Shown: one piece after another, positions 47,688-56,864 of the stretch | How positions within the stretch are numbered: the stretch's first letter is position 1 | Layout of the letters: every line of letters starts with the position of its first letter | NCBI RefSeq assembly: GCF_000403845.2 | Contig: NZ_KE159568.1 | Span: 1,424,103-1,488,102, forward strand | Origin: Eubacterium sp. 14-2 | Lineage (GTDB): Bacteria > Bacillota > Clostridia > Lachnospirales > Lachnospiraceae | Direction: 5' to 3' | Length of the DNA: 64,000 nt | Notes under the pieces: model-generated | The model's input: the letters and a program-made list of their open reading frames with translations, nothing else | Databases searched by the model: none | What the model was told of the DNA's origin: nothing | Position numbers and translations under genes: made by a program

Positions 47688-48338
47688 GTGGAGAAAAGCC
47701 AATACGCACAGGAAGAATTCCTGCGCCTTTTAGTGCGGCTTGTGGTGGAGGAACTGTGCAAATGGGAGCGCTCTGTTCCCATCGGCGTTTCTAACCGCCA
47801 TATTCATCTGAACCGGACGGATATGAATACACTGTTTGGAGAAGGCAGTGATCTGACGCAGGTAAAAGAACTGGGACAGCCGGGTCAGTACGCTGCTGCA
47901 GAGACAGTGACCAGCCAGGGTTCAAAAGGTGAATTGAAGCGTATGCGTGTACTTGGCCCTCTGCGCGGAGAATCTCAGGTGGAAATTTCCATCGGCGACG
48001 GTTTTGCCCTTGGTGTACACCCTCCTGTCCGGGAATCCGGACAGCTTGAGGGGACACCGGGCGTAAAAGTAGTCGGCCCATGTGGAGAAGTGGAGATGAA
48101 GAGAGGCGTTATCGCCGCTCTTCGTCATGTCCATCTTGATCCTGCGACTGCGGAACGTATGGGAGTACACGACAAACAGATTGTTCGGGCGGAAATAGGC
48201 GGTCTGCGCGGCGCAGTGCTGAATAATGTATTGATTCGCGTGTCTGACAAATTTGCCCCTGAAATGCACATTGACGTGGAGGAGGCCAATGCCCTGGGAG
48301 TGAAAAACGGTGACCGGGCATATATTCTTCCGGATTAA
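47688..48338 (+). CDS. pduL: Phosphate propanoyltransferase PduL
   Basis: 216 aa. Converts propionyl-CoA to propionyl-phosphate, recycling CoA in the compartment. Zinc-binding histidines are visible in VSNRHIHLN and AALRHVHLDP. GTG start with GGAGGG 8 nt upstream. N-terminal helix EEFLRLLVRLVVEELCKW serves as encapsulation peptide in this family. No pduW (propionate kinase) follows, so ATP must be made by a kinase encoded elsewhere. Confidence 0.94.
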   Translation: MEKSQYAQEEFLRLLVRLVVEELCKWERSVPIGVSNRHIHLNRTDMNTLFGEGSDLTQVKELGQPGQYAAAETVTSQGSKGELKRMRVLGPLRGESQVEISIGDGFALGVHPPVRESGQLEGTPGVKVVGPCGEVEMKRGVIAALRHVHLDPATAERMGVHDKQIVRAEIGGLRGAVLNNVLIRVSDKFAPEMHIDVEEANALGVKNGDRAYILPD

Positions 48339-48358
48339 AGGCAGTGGAGGAAGTGCAT

Positions 48359-49186
48359 ATGGGTTGCGATATAACGCAGTGCAATGAGACACTGCTTGAA
48401 TTTGAGAATCTGATAGAAAACGGCGAGAAAAAAGAATGGAAGGGCACTCTGCGTACCGGCGTGGACCTGGGCACTGCGAATATTGTACTGGCAGTTGTGG
48501 ACGAGGAAAACCGGCCGGTGGCGGGTGCCACTTTCCCATCAACTGTAGTTCGGGACGGTATTGTAGTGGATTATGTGGGAGCTGTCCAGGCTGTGACCAG
48601 ACTGAAAGGTCAGCTGGAGGAGCTGCTGGGTGAGACACTGGATGCAGGCTCCTGTGCAATTCCGCCGGGAATTCTGGAAGGTAATGTAAAAGCCATTGGC
48701 AATGTGGTAGAGTCAGCCGGATTTCGGCTGACTGAAATTGTAGATGAGCCTACGGCAGCCGCAGCTGTGCTGGGTATTACGGACGGTGCAGTGGTGGATG
48801 TGGGAGGCGGAACTACGGGAATCAGCATCCTGGAGAATGGGAAAGTCATTTATACAACAGATGAGCCTACGGGAGGCACTCACATGACTCTGGTGCTGGC
48901 AGGATTTTACGGATGCAGCACTCAGGAAGCTGAGCTGATGAAACGTGACAAAGCTCAGGAGGCAAACGTATTTCCCGTAATAAAACCGGTAGTGGAAAAA
49001 ATGGCCGCAATCGTCAAACGGAGTCTGGAAAAGTATCCTGTGGATACGGTCTATGTAGCAGGCGGCGCATGCTGCTTTACTCAGTTTGAGGAAGTTTTTG
49101 AAAAATATCTCGGCACACCTGTGGTGAAACCGGCGGCGCCGCTGCTGGTCACACCTCTTGGTATTGCCATGAACTGTACCAGATAA
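48359..49186 (+). CDS. eutJ: EutJ-like actin-fold chaperone protein
   Basis: 275 aa Hsp70/actin-fold protein: TGVDLGTANIVLAVVDEENRPVAG-like phosphate 1 loop near residue 40, VDVGGGTTGISIL (phosphate 2) and VYVAGGACCFTQFE (adenosine loop). Known from ethanolamine loci and found at the same place in the Listeria pdu locus; role uncertain, perhaps enzyme reactivation or assembly. ATG at 48359 with GGAGG 8 nt upstream. Confidence 0.9.
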   Translation: MGCDITQCNETLLEFENLIENGEKKEWKGTLRTGVDLGTANIVLAVVDEENRPVAGATFPSTVVRDGIVVDYVGAVQAVTRLKGQLEELLGETLDAGSCAIPPGILEGNVKAIGNVVESAGFRLTEIVDEPTAAAAVLGITDGAVVDVGGGTTGISILENGKVIYTTDEPTGGTHMTLVLAGFYGCSTQEAELMKRDKAQEANVFPVIKPVVEKMAAIVKRSLEKYPVDTVYVAGGACCFTQFEEVFEKYLGTPVVKPAAPLLVTPLGIAMNCTR

Positions 49187-49199
49187 GGGGGTGAGGACG

Positions 49200-50039
49200 T
49201 TGACTGAGCAGGAACAACGTGTCCATGAAATTGTAACCCAGGTGCTTGCAGAACGGGTGATACAAAAACTTGTGGAACGCCAGAAACAGGCGCTGGTAGT
49301 CTATACCGGATCAAATATGGGCCTGGAACCTGGTCTGGAGAGTCTGCGGAAGCTGCGCCTGGAGGAAGGCTTTACCTACCGTGTACTGCTGACGAGAAGT
49401 GCAGCCGAAATACTGGATACTTCGGCAATCTGCTCCGCTCTGGAACCGGAGGAATTCTGGGTGGAAAAACCCGGAGATTCGCCGGAGGCTCTGACTGCCC
49501 GATATGATACGATCCTGGTTCCTGCTATGACGGTGAACACCGCAGCCCATGTGGCTGCATGTATGGCGGATACCCCGGCCGCCGCTATTATTCTGGATGG
49601 GCTGATGCGCGGGAAAAATGTGATAGTGGCTGCAGACGGCTGCTGTCCCGATAACCCGGAACGTGTGCGGCGGGGATTCCGCATGACAGAAGCCCTCAAA
49701 GAAAAGATGCGGGAGAACAGAGATGCCCTGAAGAATTTTGGCGCATTGCTGACAACTTCGGAGCATTTGCGGGAGACAGCTCAGAAAGCTGTCATGAGTT
49801 TTGTTCCCGTTCCTGCTGCCGGAAAGCCGGCGCCGAACATGCAGGCAGAAAACAGGACAAAGGCGGGGATGAACGCAGGAAAGTTCCGGGCGGCGTTAGA
49901 AGGACGTGTGTTTAGTGTAAATCACATAAAGTCCTGTCCGGATCATGCTGTAATCGTCGTTCCAAAACGGACAATCATCACCCAGCTGGCGTCGGATGAA
50001 GCCCGCAGAAGGGGCATCCGTATAGAGATTGAATCATGA
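49200..50039 (+). CDS. Microcompartment-associated flavoprotein-domain protein (pduM position)
   Basis: About 279 aa. TTG at 49200 is preferred: AAGGGGGTGA lies 5 nt upstream, whereas an in-frame GTG at 49191 lies within that site. Residues about 25-190 look like a PF02441 flavoprotein fold (ALVVYTGSNMG, TILVPAMTVNTAAHVAACMADTP, ILDGLMRGKNVIVAADG). A C-terminal motif (VIVVPKRTIITQLASDEARRRGI) is shared with other BMC-linked proteins. The N-terminal helix RVHEIVTQVLAERVIQKL resembles encapsulation peptides. It occupies the slot between eutJ and pduN where Listeria has an uncharacterised pduM-like gene. Flavin binding is inferred. Confidence 0.65.
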   Translation: MTEQEQRVHEIVTQVLAERVIQKLVERQKQALVVYTGSNMGLEPGLESLRKLRLEEGFTYRVLLTRSAAEILDTSAICSALEPEEFWVEKPGDSPEALTARYDTILVPAMTVNTAAHVAACMADTPAAAIILDGLMRGKNVIVAADGCCPDNPERVRRGFRMTEALKEKMRENRDALKNFGALLTTSEHLRETAQKAVMSFVPVPAAGKPAPNMQAENRTKAGMNAGKFRAALEGRVFSVNHIKSCPDHAVIVVPKRTIITQLASDEARRRGIRIEIES

Positions 50040-50052
50040 GGCAGGTGGAATA

Positions 50053-50319
50053 ATGTATCTGGGAAGAGTAATTGGAACTGTAGTTTCTACCAGTAAAAAC
50101 GAGAATCTGATAGGCATGAAGCTGTTGATGGTTGAAAAACTTACGGAACGTCTGGAACGGGAAGGCTCAACTGAAATTGCTGTGGATTCCGTAGGAGCTG
50201 GTACCGGAGAAATTGTAATTGTTTGTAAGGGCAGTTCAGCCCGTTATGTTTTTGGTGATGGATCGGCTCCGGTGGATACATCCATCGTGGGTATCGTAGA
50301 CTCTGTGGAGGTGAGCTGA
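50053..50319 (+). CDS. pduN: Microcompartment pentameric vertex protein PduN
   Basis: 88 aa EutN/CcmL family: MYLGRVIGTVVSTSKNENLIG, then DSVGAGTGEIVIVCKGSSAR and SIVGIVDSVEV. Pentamers cap the vertices of the polyhedral shell. ATG at 50053 (AGGTGGAA upstream) is preferred to a TTG at 50029. Overlaps pduO by one base (TGATG). Confidence 0.95.
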   Translation: MYLGRVIGTVVSTSKNENLIGMKLLMVEKLTERLEREGSTEIAVDSVGAGTGEIVIVCKGSSARYVFGDGSAPVDTSIVGIVDSVEVS

Positions 50320-51302
50320 TGGCGAATTTGTATACGAAGACCGGAGATAAAGGTCAGACCAGTCTGGTAGGCGGATCCAGGGTCAGCAAATCTGATCTTC
50401 AGGTTGAGTGTTACGGCACCATAGATGAGGCAAATTCCATGCTGGGTCTGGCCCGTTCCAATACAGACCAGGAGTATATCCGGACCACCATATACACAAT
50501 TCAGGGAAGACTGTTTTCCCTGGGAGCAGAACTGGCCAGCGACGGAAAAGGAGCTTCCGGACTGAAAGAGGTAATTTCAGAAGAGGATGTGGCTTTTCTG
50601 GAACATGTGGTAGATACATGTACGGAGACTACCGGGAAAATGACACATTTTGTGATTCCCGGTGTGGATACGGCATCATCTGCCCTCCATGTGGCCCGGA
50701 CCATTGTGCGGCGCGCAGAGCGGCGTATGGTGGAACTGTCAGGAAGCTCCCCCGTGCGTGAGGTACTGATGCGCTACGTCAACCGTTTATCCGATGCTGT
50801 TTACGCCATGGCCCGTCTTCAGGAAGAGACGGTGAGCCGGATGCAGATGAAAGAAAAAGTGGCTGATGTGGTGAAAGATGTACTGGCAAAGTATACGGGC
50901 AGTCTTCCTCCTGTTTCTCTGGAGGTTCTTGAACGTATGGCAGAGAGAGCCAGAGAAAAATCACGGATGCTTGGCGTTCCGGTGGTTTTTTCCGCTGTTG
51001 ATAACGGAGGAAACCTGCTGCTGCTTGAACGGATGGAAGGTGCGCTGCCGGGCAGCGTGGAAGTGTCAGCCGGCAAAGCGTATACTGCAAATGCTTTTCA
51101 TATGCCTACCCACGAACTGGGACAGGCGGCAAGGCCTGACGGCCCCCTCTACGGGATTGAAAATGCCGCACCCGGGAAAATTATCCTGTTTGGAGGAGGT
51201 TTCCCCTATATAGTGGACGGTCAGGTTGTGGGAGGTATCGGTGTATCCGGCGGAACGGTAGAGCAGGATATGGAGATTGCACGTTATGCAATGTCTGTTT
51301 AA
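50319..51302 (+). CDS. pduO: ATP:cob(I)alamin adenosyltransferase PduO, two-domain
   Basis: 327 aa. Residues 1-185: adenosyltransferase domain (MANLYTKTGDKGQTSLVGG, CYGTIDEANSMLG, RRAERRMVELS) that makes coenzyme B12 for PduC. Residues 190-327: GlcG/PduOC domain (LGVPVVFSAVDNGGNLLLLERM, GKIILFGGGFPYIVDGQVVGGIGVSGGT), which binds haem in some homologues. Directly coupled to pduN. Confidence 0.95.
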   Translation: MANLYTKTGDKGQTSLVGGSRVSKSDLQVECYGTIDEANSMLGLARSNTDQEYIRTTIYTIQGRLFSLGAELASDGKGASGLKEVISEEDVAFLEHVVDTCTETTGKMTHFVIPGVDTASSALHVARTIVRRAERRMVELSGSSPVREVLMRYVNRLSDAVYAMARLQEETVSRMQMKEKVADVVKDVLAKYTGSLPPVSLEVLERMAERAREKSRMLGVPVVFSAVDNGGNLLLLERMEGALPGSVEVSAGKAYTANAFHMPTHELGQAARPDGPLYGIENAAPGKIILFGGGFPYIVDGQVVGGIGVSGGTVEQDMEIARYAMSV

Positions 51303-51314
51303 GGAGGGAAAGCA

Positions 51315-52730
51315 ATGAATATTGATGAACGCGTAGTAGCGAGCATAGTAAATGCGGTCTTAGGACGACTGGATGACGTTTCCAGTCCGGCTGCAGAAGC
51401 AGGCGGCGGAAACTGGGGCATCTTTGAAAGCATGAATGACGCGGTAGAGGCTGCTGCTGCTGCGCAGAAGAAATACATAAACTGCACAATGCATGACAGA
51501 GCGGCTTATGTACAGGCTATCCGCGATGTGGTGCTTAAGCAGGAAAATCTGGAATATATTTCCCGCCAGTCTGCAGAAGAGACCGGAATGGGGAATTATG
51601 AGCATAAATTAATTAAAAACCGGCTTGCAGCTACAAAAACGCCGGGAACAGAAGATCTGACCACAGATGCCATGTCAGGCGATGATGGTCTTACGTTGGT
51701 AGAGTATTCTCCCTTTGGGGTAATTGGGGCAATTACACCCACCACAAACCCCACCGAGACAATTATCTGTAATTCCATCGGAATGCTGGCGGCAGGAAAC
51801 AGCGTGGTATTCAGCCCCCATCCAAGGGCAAAAAATGTTTCCCTGCATCTGATTCGGCTGATTAACCGTGCACTGGCTGAAGCTGGCGCGCCGGCCAATC
51901 TTGTGGTTACCGTATCACAGCCTTCCATTGAGAATACAAATGCCATGATGAGCCATCCCATGGTGCGGATGCTGGTGGCAACGGGTGGTCCTGGTATTGT
52001 AAAAACTGTACTTTCCAGTGGTAAAAAGGCTATCGGTGCAGGCGCAGGTAATCCTCCCGTAGTGGTGGATGAGACTGCCAACATTGAGAAAGCAGGAAAA
52101 GATATTATTGATGGCTGCTGTTTCGATAACAATCTGCCCTGTATCGCAGAAAAAGAAGTCATTGTAGTGGACTCTGCGGCAGATTATCTGATTTTCAACA
52201 TGAAGAAAAACGGCGCTTATGAAGTGAAAGATCCGGAAATTATCGACAGGATTGTCAAACTGGTGGTTCAGGAGAACGGAAAGAGTCCGGTGACGTCTTT
52301 CGTGGGCAAGAGCGCAAAATATATTCTGGAGCAGGCGGGTGTTCATGTAGATGACGATGTGAGAGTTATCATAGCTCAGACCGGAGAGGATCATCCTTTC
52401 GTACAGGTAGAGCTGATGATGCCCATTCTGCCCATTGTGCGGGTACCGGATGTGGATGCCGGTATTGAAATGGCTGTCCGTGTGGAACATGGCAATCGCC
52501 ATACAGCCATGATGCATTCCCGCAACGTGGATAAGCTGACGAAAATGGCAAAACTTATCCAGACAACAATTTTTGTTAAAAACGGCCCTTCTTATGCCGG
52601 AATCGGCGTGGGCGGTGAAGGTTATACAACATTTACCATTGCCGGACCTACCGGAGAGGGACTTACTTCAGCCAAATCCTTTGCCCGGAGGCGCAGATGC
52701 GTACTGGTCGGAGGAATGGATGTGCGCTGA
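51315..52730 (+). CDS. pduP: CoA-acylating propionaldehyde dehydrogenase PduP
   Basis: 471 aa. Oxidises propionaldehyde to propionyl-CoA with NAD. Catalytic Cys in NNLPCIAEKEVIVV, cofactor loop ATGGPGIVKTVLSSGKKAIG. N-terminal helix DERVVASIVNAVLGRL with a short linker is the classical PduP encapsulation signal. AAGGAGGG precedes the ATG. Confidence 0.95.
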   Translation: MNIDERVVASIVNAVLGRLDDVSSPAAEAGGGNWGIFESMNDAVEAAAAAQKKYINCTMHDRAAYVQAIRDVVLKQENLEYISRQSAEETGMGNYEHKLIKNRLAATKTPGTEDLTTDAMSGDDGLTLVEYSPFGVIGAITPTTNPTETIICNSIGMLAAGNSVVFSPHPRAKNVSLHLIRLINRALAEAGAPANLVVTVSQPSIENTNAMMSHPMVRMLVATGGPGIVKTVLSSGKKAIGAGAGNPPVVVDETANIEKAGKDIIDGCCFDNNLPCIAEKEVIVVDSAADYLIFNMKKNGAYEVKDPEIIDRIVKLVVQENGKSPVTSFVGKSAKYILEQAGVHVDDDVRVIIAQTGEDHPFVQVELMMPILPIVRVPDVDAGIEMAVRVEHGNRHTAMMHSRNVDKLTKMAKLIQTTIFVKNGPSYAGIGVGGEGYTTFTIAGPTGEGLTSAKSFARRRRCVLVGGMDVR

Positions 52731-52746
52731 TTAGGGAGGTGCTCCT

Positions 52747-54072
52747 ATGCAGGAAAATTTAACAGCTTTGGTGGAAAGCGCCGGTATTGTCGGTGCAGGA
52801 GGCGCAGGGTTCCCCACCCATGTAAAGCTGAATGCCAAAGCGGATACCGTAATTATCAACGGGGCTGAGTGTGAGCCGCTCCTGCGGGTAGATCAGCAGC
52901 TTATGGCAGGCCAGGCAAAAAGACTGCTGGCTGCTTTAGACAGGATTGTTGCACATTTGGGGGCAGAAGAAGGCGTTGTTGCGTTGAAGGAGCATTATCA
53001 TACTGCAGCTGAAGCATTGCAGCGTGAACTGGCAGATTATCCGAAACTGCGGCTTCATCTGCTGGGAGCTTTTTACCCGGCAGGTGATGAACAGGTTATT
53101 GTTTACGAGGTTACGGGGAGAGTGGTACCTGAAGGAGGAATTCCCATAAATGTGGGCGTTGTGGTAACTAACGTGGAAACTGCCCTGAATGTGCTGGATG
53201 CTGTGGACGGCCACCCGGTTACTGAAAAATATGTGACTCTGACAGGTGCTGTCCGTACACCAAAAACCGTCAGGGTTCCGTTGGGTATTACCGTGGCAGA
53301 AGCCCTGGAACTGGCAGGAGGACCTGTTGTGGAAGATTACCGCGTTGTAAACGGCGGACCCATGATGGGACGTATTGTTTTACCGGAAAGTGCAATCACA
53401 AAGACCACAAAAGGACTGATTGTGGTTCCGGCAGGCCATCCTCTTCTGAACAGCCTGGAGCGTCCGCTGGGTGTTTCACTGCGGCAGGCGGCAACTGCAT
53501 GCATGCAGTGTTCCCTTTGCTCCGAAGTCTGTCCAAGAGGACTGCTGGGACATCGTATTCAGCCCCATAAGCTGATGCGGATTGCGGCCTATGGAAGTAT
53601 GTGCGATCCGGCCCAGACTCCTATGAACGCTTATCTCTGTTGTGGCTGCCGTCTGTGCGAGTACGCCTGTGTAATGGGACTTCAGCCCTGGAAGCTGAAC
53701 GGCAATCTTAAAGACATTCTGGGTAAACAGGGTATCCGCAACACGCTGAACAACAAGCCGGACCGGGGCGCACCTTTCCGGGAGTACAAACGATATCCGG
53801 TTCACAAGCTCATCCATCAGCTCGGACTTTCATCTTATGATGTGGATGCACCCATGGATGAAACTGCAGCGCCTGTTTTCGGAAAAGTTACGCTGCCTCT
53901 TCGTCAGAACGTAGGTGCGCCGGCAGAGCCGGTGGTACAGGCAGGAAGCAAAGTGGAAAAAGGTGATTTGATTGCCCGTATTCCGGAAGGTAAGCTGGGA
54001 GCAAATCTTCATGCCAGCATATCGGGTACGGTAACGGATGTCAGCAATGACAGTATTGTGATTCAGGCGTAA
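52747..54072 (+). CDS. pduS: Cobalamin reductase PduS (RnfC-like)
   Basis: 441 aa. Reduces cob(II)alamin for PduO, using FMN and two [4Fe-4S] clusters. GAGGAGFPTHVKL at the N-terminus (NADH/FMN-binding RnfC fold), SLBB-type middle, cluster motifs CMQCSLCSEVCP and CCGCRLCEYACVMG, and a biotinyl-lipoyl-like C-terminal part (PVVQAGSKVEKGDLIARIPEGKL). AGGGAGG before the ATG. Confidence 0.95.
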   Translation: MQENLTALVESAGIVGAGGAGFPTHVKLNAKADTVIINGAECEPLLRVDQQLMAGQAKRLLAALDRIVAHLGAEEGVVALKEHYHTAAEALQRELADYPKLRLHLLGAFYPAGDEQVIVYEVTGRVVPEGGIPINVGVVVTNVETALNVLDAVDGHPVTEKYVTLTGAVRTPKTVRVPLGITVAEALELAGGPVVEDYRVVNGGPMMGRIVLPESAITKTTKGLIVVPAGHPLLNSLERPLGVSLRQAATACMQCSLCSEVCPRGLLGHRIQPHKLMRIAAYGSMCDPAQTPMNAYLCCGCRLCEYACVMGLQPWKLNGNLKDILGKQGIRNTLNNKPDRGAPFREYKRYPVHKLIHQLGLSSYDVDAPMDETAAPVFGKVTLPLRQNVGAPAEPVVQAGSKVEKGDLIARIPEGKLGANLHASISGTVTDVSNDSIVIQA

Positions 54073-54129
54073 GAGATAGATTTTGCTGTCAGTCTGTGAG
54101 GCTGACAGCAGGTGAGAAAGGATATGCGT

Positions 54130-54678
54130 ATGGGAAAGTCAATTGGATTATTGGAGCTGAAAAGCATTCCTGCAGGCGTACAGTCTGCAGATGAAATGCT
54201 TAAGGCTGCGGACGTGGAGCTGTTGGTGGCTACTGCTATCTGCCCTGGAAAATATATTATTATTATCAGCGGACAGGTAGGGGCGGTAAAGAGCTCTATG
54301 GAAAAGGGCAGGCAGATTGCGGGGACTTTCCTTATCTGCCATCATATCATCAATAATGTCCATGCATCTGTACCGTCAGCTCTGGTGGGCACAGTTGATG
54401 TAGAACATGTGACAGCCCTGGGGATGCTGGAAACAATGTCAGCACTGACTGCAGTACGGGCGGCAGATATTGCTGCAAAAGCATCCAACATTACCCTTAT
54501 GGAAGTTCGGGTAGCCAGAGGTCTGGGAGGAAAAGGATATCTGATTTTTACAGGTGAGATTTCTGCTGTAAAATCGGCGCTGAATTCCTGTGTCACTCAG
54601 CTGGCGGATGCAGGCGATATCACCAGCAGCTGTGTCATTCCTTCGCCCCATAAAGGCCTGCTTGAAAAACTGATATGA
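54130..54678 (+). CDS. pduT: Microcompartment tandem-BMC iron-sulfur shell protein PduT
   Basis: 182 aa, two BMC domains (MGKSIGLLELKSIPAG and ALGMLETMSALTAVRAAD). With the start at 54130 the Cys of ATAICPGKY is residue 38, the position that holds the [4Fe-4S] cluster at the trimer pore in Salmonella PduT; this supports the start choice over ATG 54124 or GTG 54112. Next to pduS, its proposed electron partner. Confidence 0.94.
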   Translation: MGKSIGLLELKSIPAGVQSADEMLKAADVELLVATAICPGKYIIIISGQVGAVKSSMEKGRQIAGTFLICHHIINNVHASVPSALVGTVDVEHVTALGMLETMSALTAVRAADIAAKASNITLMEVRVARGLGGKGYLIFTGEISAVKSALNSCVTQLADAGDITSSCVIPSPHKGLLEKLI

Positions 54679-54755
54679 TACAGTAATATGGCGTTATGTT
54701 TTCCAGGGTAATCCATCCGGTTACCGGAAGATGAAAGAAAAGGAGTGAGTTGGCA

Positions 54756-55142
54756 ATGGATATGAATCTTTTGGATATTGGCGCGTCTGCGGAGGGCAAG
54801 CTGCGTATTATTCAGGAAACAGTTCCCGGTAAACAGGTCACACTGGCACATATTATTGCCAGTCCTGGCGAAATTATCTACCAGAAGCTGGGCTTGAACC
54901 CGGAGCTGGATTATAAGCAGTCGGCAATTGGAATTTTAAGTATGTGTCCATCTGAAATATCCGTAATTGCCGGCGACATCGCACTGAAAACCTCTTCGAT
55001 TGAGATTGGCTTTATCGACCGTTTTAGCGGAACGCTGATTTTTACAGGACGAATTTCCAATGTCCAGTCTGCCGTTTCCAATATTCTGGCCTATCTGAAA
55101 AATCGTTTGGGCTTTACAGTCTGTGAGATTACAAGAACATGA
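54756..55142 (+). CDS. pduU: Microcompartment shell protein PduU
   Basis: 128 aa circularly permuted BMC domain with an N-terminal strand (KLRIIQETVPGKQVTLAHII) that forms a beta-barrel over the hexamer pore; AIGILSMCPSEISVIAGDIA follows. ATG at 54756 with AGGAG upstream. Overlaps pduV by 4 nt. Confidence 0.93.
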   Translation: MDMNLLDIGASAEGKLRIIQETVPGKQVTLAHIIASPGEIIYQKLGLNPELDYKQSAIGILSMCPSEISVIAGDIALKTSSIEIGFIDRFSGTLIFTGRISNVQSAVSNILAYLKNRLGFTVCEITRT

Positions 55143-55645
55143 AAAAAATAATTTTAATGGGCCGCAGCGAATGTGGAAAAACCACACTGACACAGGCCCT
55201 GAAAGGTGATGTGATTTCTTATCACAAAACCCAGTATATCAATCATTATGATGTGGTGATTGATACACCGGGAGAATATGCAGAAACGTCCACACTGGCC
55301 CGTGCTCTGGCGCTGTATTCCTATGAGGCGGATGTGGTAGGCCTTCTGCTGAATGCGGCAGAGCCCTATTCCCTCTATCCGCCCTGCTGTGCAGCTGCCT
55401 GTAACCGCCCGGTAATCGGGATTGTCACTCAGATTGACCGGGAAGACGGCAATCCGGACCGGGCTCATCACTGGCTTGAGATGGCCGGCTGCAGACCGGT
55501 ATTCCGTGTCAGTTCCTATACGGGCGAAGGAATCTGGCAGGTTCTCAATTATCTTCGGGAACCGGGAGATGTGCTTCCCTGGGATTCAGAAGAAGACGCC
55601 GACCGGCCGCGGACAGTTATTTCCAATAAATTTGGAAAAATATAA
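55139..55645 (+). CDS. pduV: PduV/EutP-type small GTPase
   Basis: 168 aa Ras-like GTPase: G1 GRSECGKTTLTQAL, G3 DTPGEY, G4 TQIDRED, G5 VSSYTGEG. In Salmonella PduV associates with the outside of the compartment and may link it to filaments. Last gene of the operon, followed by a strong terminator. Confidence 0.92.
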   Translation: MKKIILMGRSECGKTTLTQALKGDVISYHKTQYINHYDVVIDTPGEYAETSTLARALALYSYEADVVGLLLNAAEPYSLYPPCCAAACNRPVIGIVTQIDREDGNPDRAHHWLEMAGCRPVFRVSSYTGEGIWQVLNYLREPGDVLPWDSEEDADRPRTVISNKFGKI

Positions 55646-55710
55646 TATCATCCCCAGGAACTGTCAGACAGTCAGAAGGATAAAAATATCATAATAAAAA
55701 CGAAAAACAG

Positions 55711-55749
55711 GGCCGGAAATCCGTTGTAAGATTTCCGGCCTTCATTTCT
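55711..55749 (+). terminator. Terminator of the pdu operon
   Basis: Perfect 11-bp stem GGCCGGAAATC/GATTTCCGGCC with an 8-nt loop, followed by TTCATTTCT, 65 nt after pduV. Confidence 0.9.
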
Positions 55750-55825
55750 GCCAGTTTATTCCAGAGGTTAAATGTATATTTAACTTCCGGGGTAATTGTA
55801 TCATATTCCTGAGAAAAAGAGATGG

Positions 55826-56782
55826 TTAAGATTCTGCAGAATCTTTATCAGGATCTTTCGGGCTTTCAGAATTTTTCTGCCGGTCTTCCAGAGAATAAGA
55901 ACCATCAGCAGATTTGTCTTCCAGAGAATCAGAAAGAATATGGCCGTCATGATGAGACGTAAGACGGCGGCTGCCGTCAGAACGATAATAAACAGCAGCT
56001 CCCGCTGTCAGACCCCCAATCAGAACACCTCCTGCAATACCAATAACCGGACTGACAGCCAGCAGACTTCCAAACATGAAATTCAGTGCCACAGCCCCCA
56101 GAGAAACCAGTGTAAGAAGTCGTGTGTTGCGGTTGATGTTGTTGTTGATGATAGAAGTATAAGTGTCCAGATCCTTGATAATAGTATTCTTGTTTAACTC
56201 ATAGCGTTCCTCTAAAAACCGGAAATCCAACGCTACCTGCCCCTGAAGTACATAGCTGTTCTGCATCTGAATGGGATAATAGCCTTTGTCAATGCGGGCA
56301 ATGATTTCTTTCAGGGCAATAATCTGATTACCGTATTCTGTATAGCGGCGGCGGAAGTCCAGAATCTGGTAAGTGCCGCTGTTGTCAATGCTATTGTCCA
56401 GGGAATCTTCCAGAGCTCTCATTTCCTTCAGGCTGTATTCAATCAGTTCTGCCAGATTGGCAATTTTAAACAGAAGAGCATACATGTAAGCCTGCCCCAC
56501 ATATTTAATGTTCTTATCTGCCAGAAAAGTCTGAAACAGGCCTTCAGAAGATTCCTCCAGAACCAGATTTGTACCCTCCTGGCGGAGACGGAGATCGTTC
56601 AGTAAATTTTCCTCCCCGTAATTGAGTTCCAGAGTCAGAGAAGTCTCATCTCCGAAAATACGCTGATGCAGAACCGGCTCTTTTACAGGAGCAGAAAAAA
56701 TGCAATAGGAACTGTCCGCAATGCCCGCCCCTTCCGGATGGCGGCCTCTGCCCATGGATTGAAGAAAGGTGTAATTTTCCAT
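55826..56782 (-). CDS. Membrane protein with CorA-like layout, no GMN motif
   Basis: 318 aa, transcribed against the pdu operon. Long N-terminal helical cytoplasmic part (including IIALKEIIARIDKGYYPIQMQ and coiled-coil EERYELNKNTIIKDLDTYTSI), two membrane helices about residues 225-270 (LVSLGAVALNFMFGSLL; IGIAGGVLIGGLTAGAAVY), then an acidic Asp/Ser-rich C-terminal tail. The long helix leading into two close helices recalls CorA-type channels, but the GMN signature is absent. GAGG lies 8 nt before the ATG; the leader has a hairpin ATGGGAG/CTCCCAT (56797-56822). Function unknown. Confidence 0.7.
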   Translation of the reverse strand: MENYTFLQSMGRGRHPEGAGIADSSYCIFSAPVKEPVLHQRIFGDETSLTLELNYGEENLLNDLRLRQEGTNLVLEESSEGLFQTFLADKNIKYVGQAYMYALLFKIANLAELIEYSLKEMRALEDSLDNSIDNSGTYQILDFRRRYTEYGNQIIALKEIIARIDKGYYPIQMQNSYVLQGQVALDFRFLEERYELNKNTIIKDLDTYTSIINNNINRNTRLLTLVSLGAVALNFMFGSLLAVSPVIGIAGGVLIGGLTAGAAVYYRSDGSRRLTSHHDGHILSDSLEDKSADGSYSLEDRQKNSESPKDPDKDSAES

Positions 56783-56864
56783 ATAAATGCCTCGTTATGG
56801 GAGCCTGGCATATACCTCCCATTTCTTTTCTAAATGCTGTTAAAATGCATACTCAGTGTTGTAA

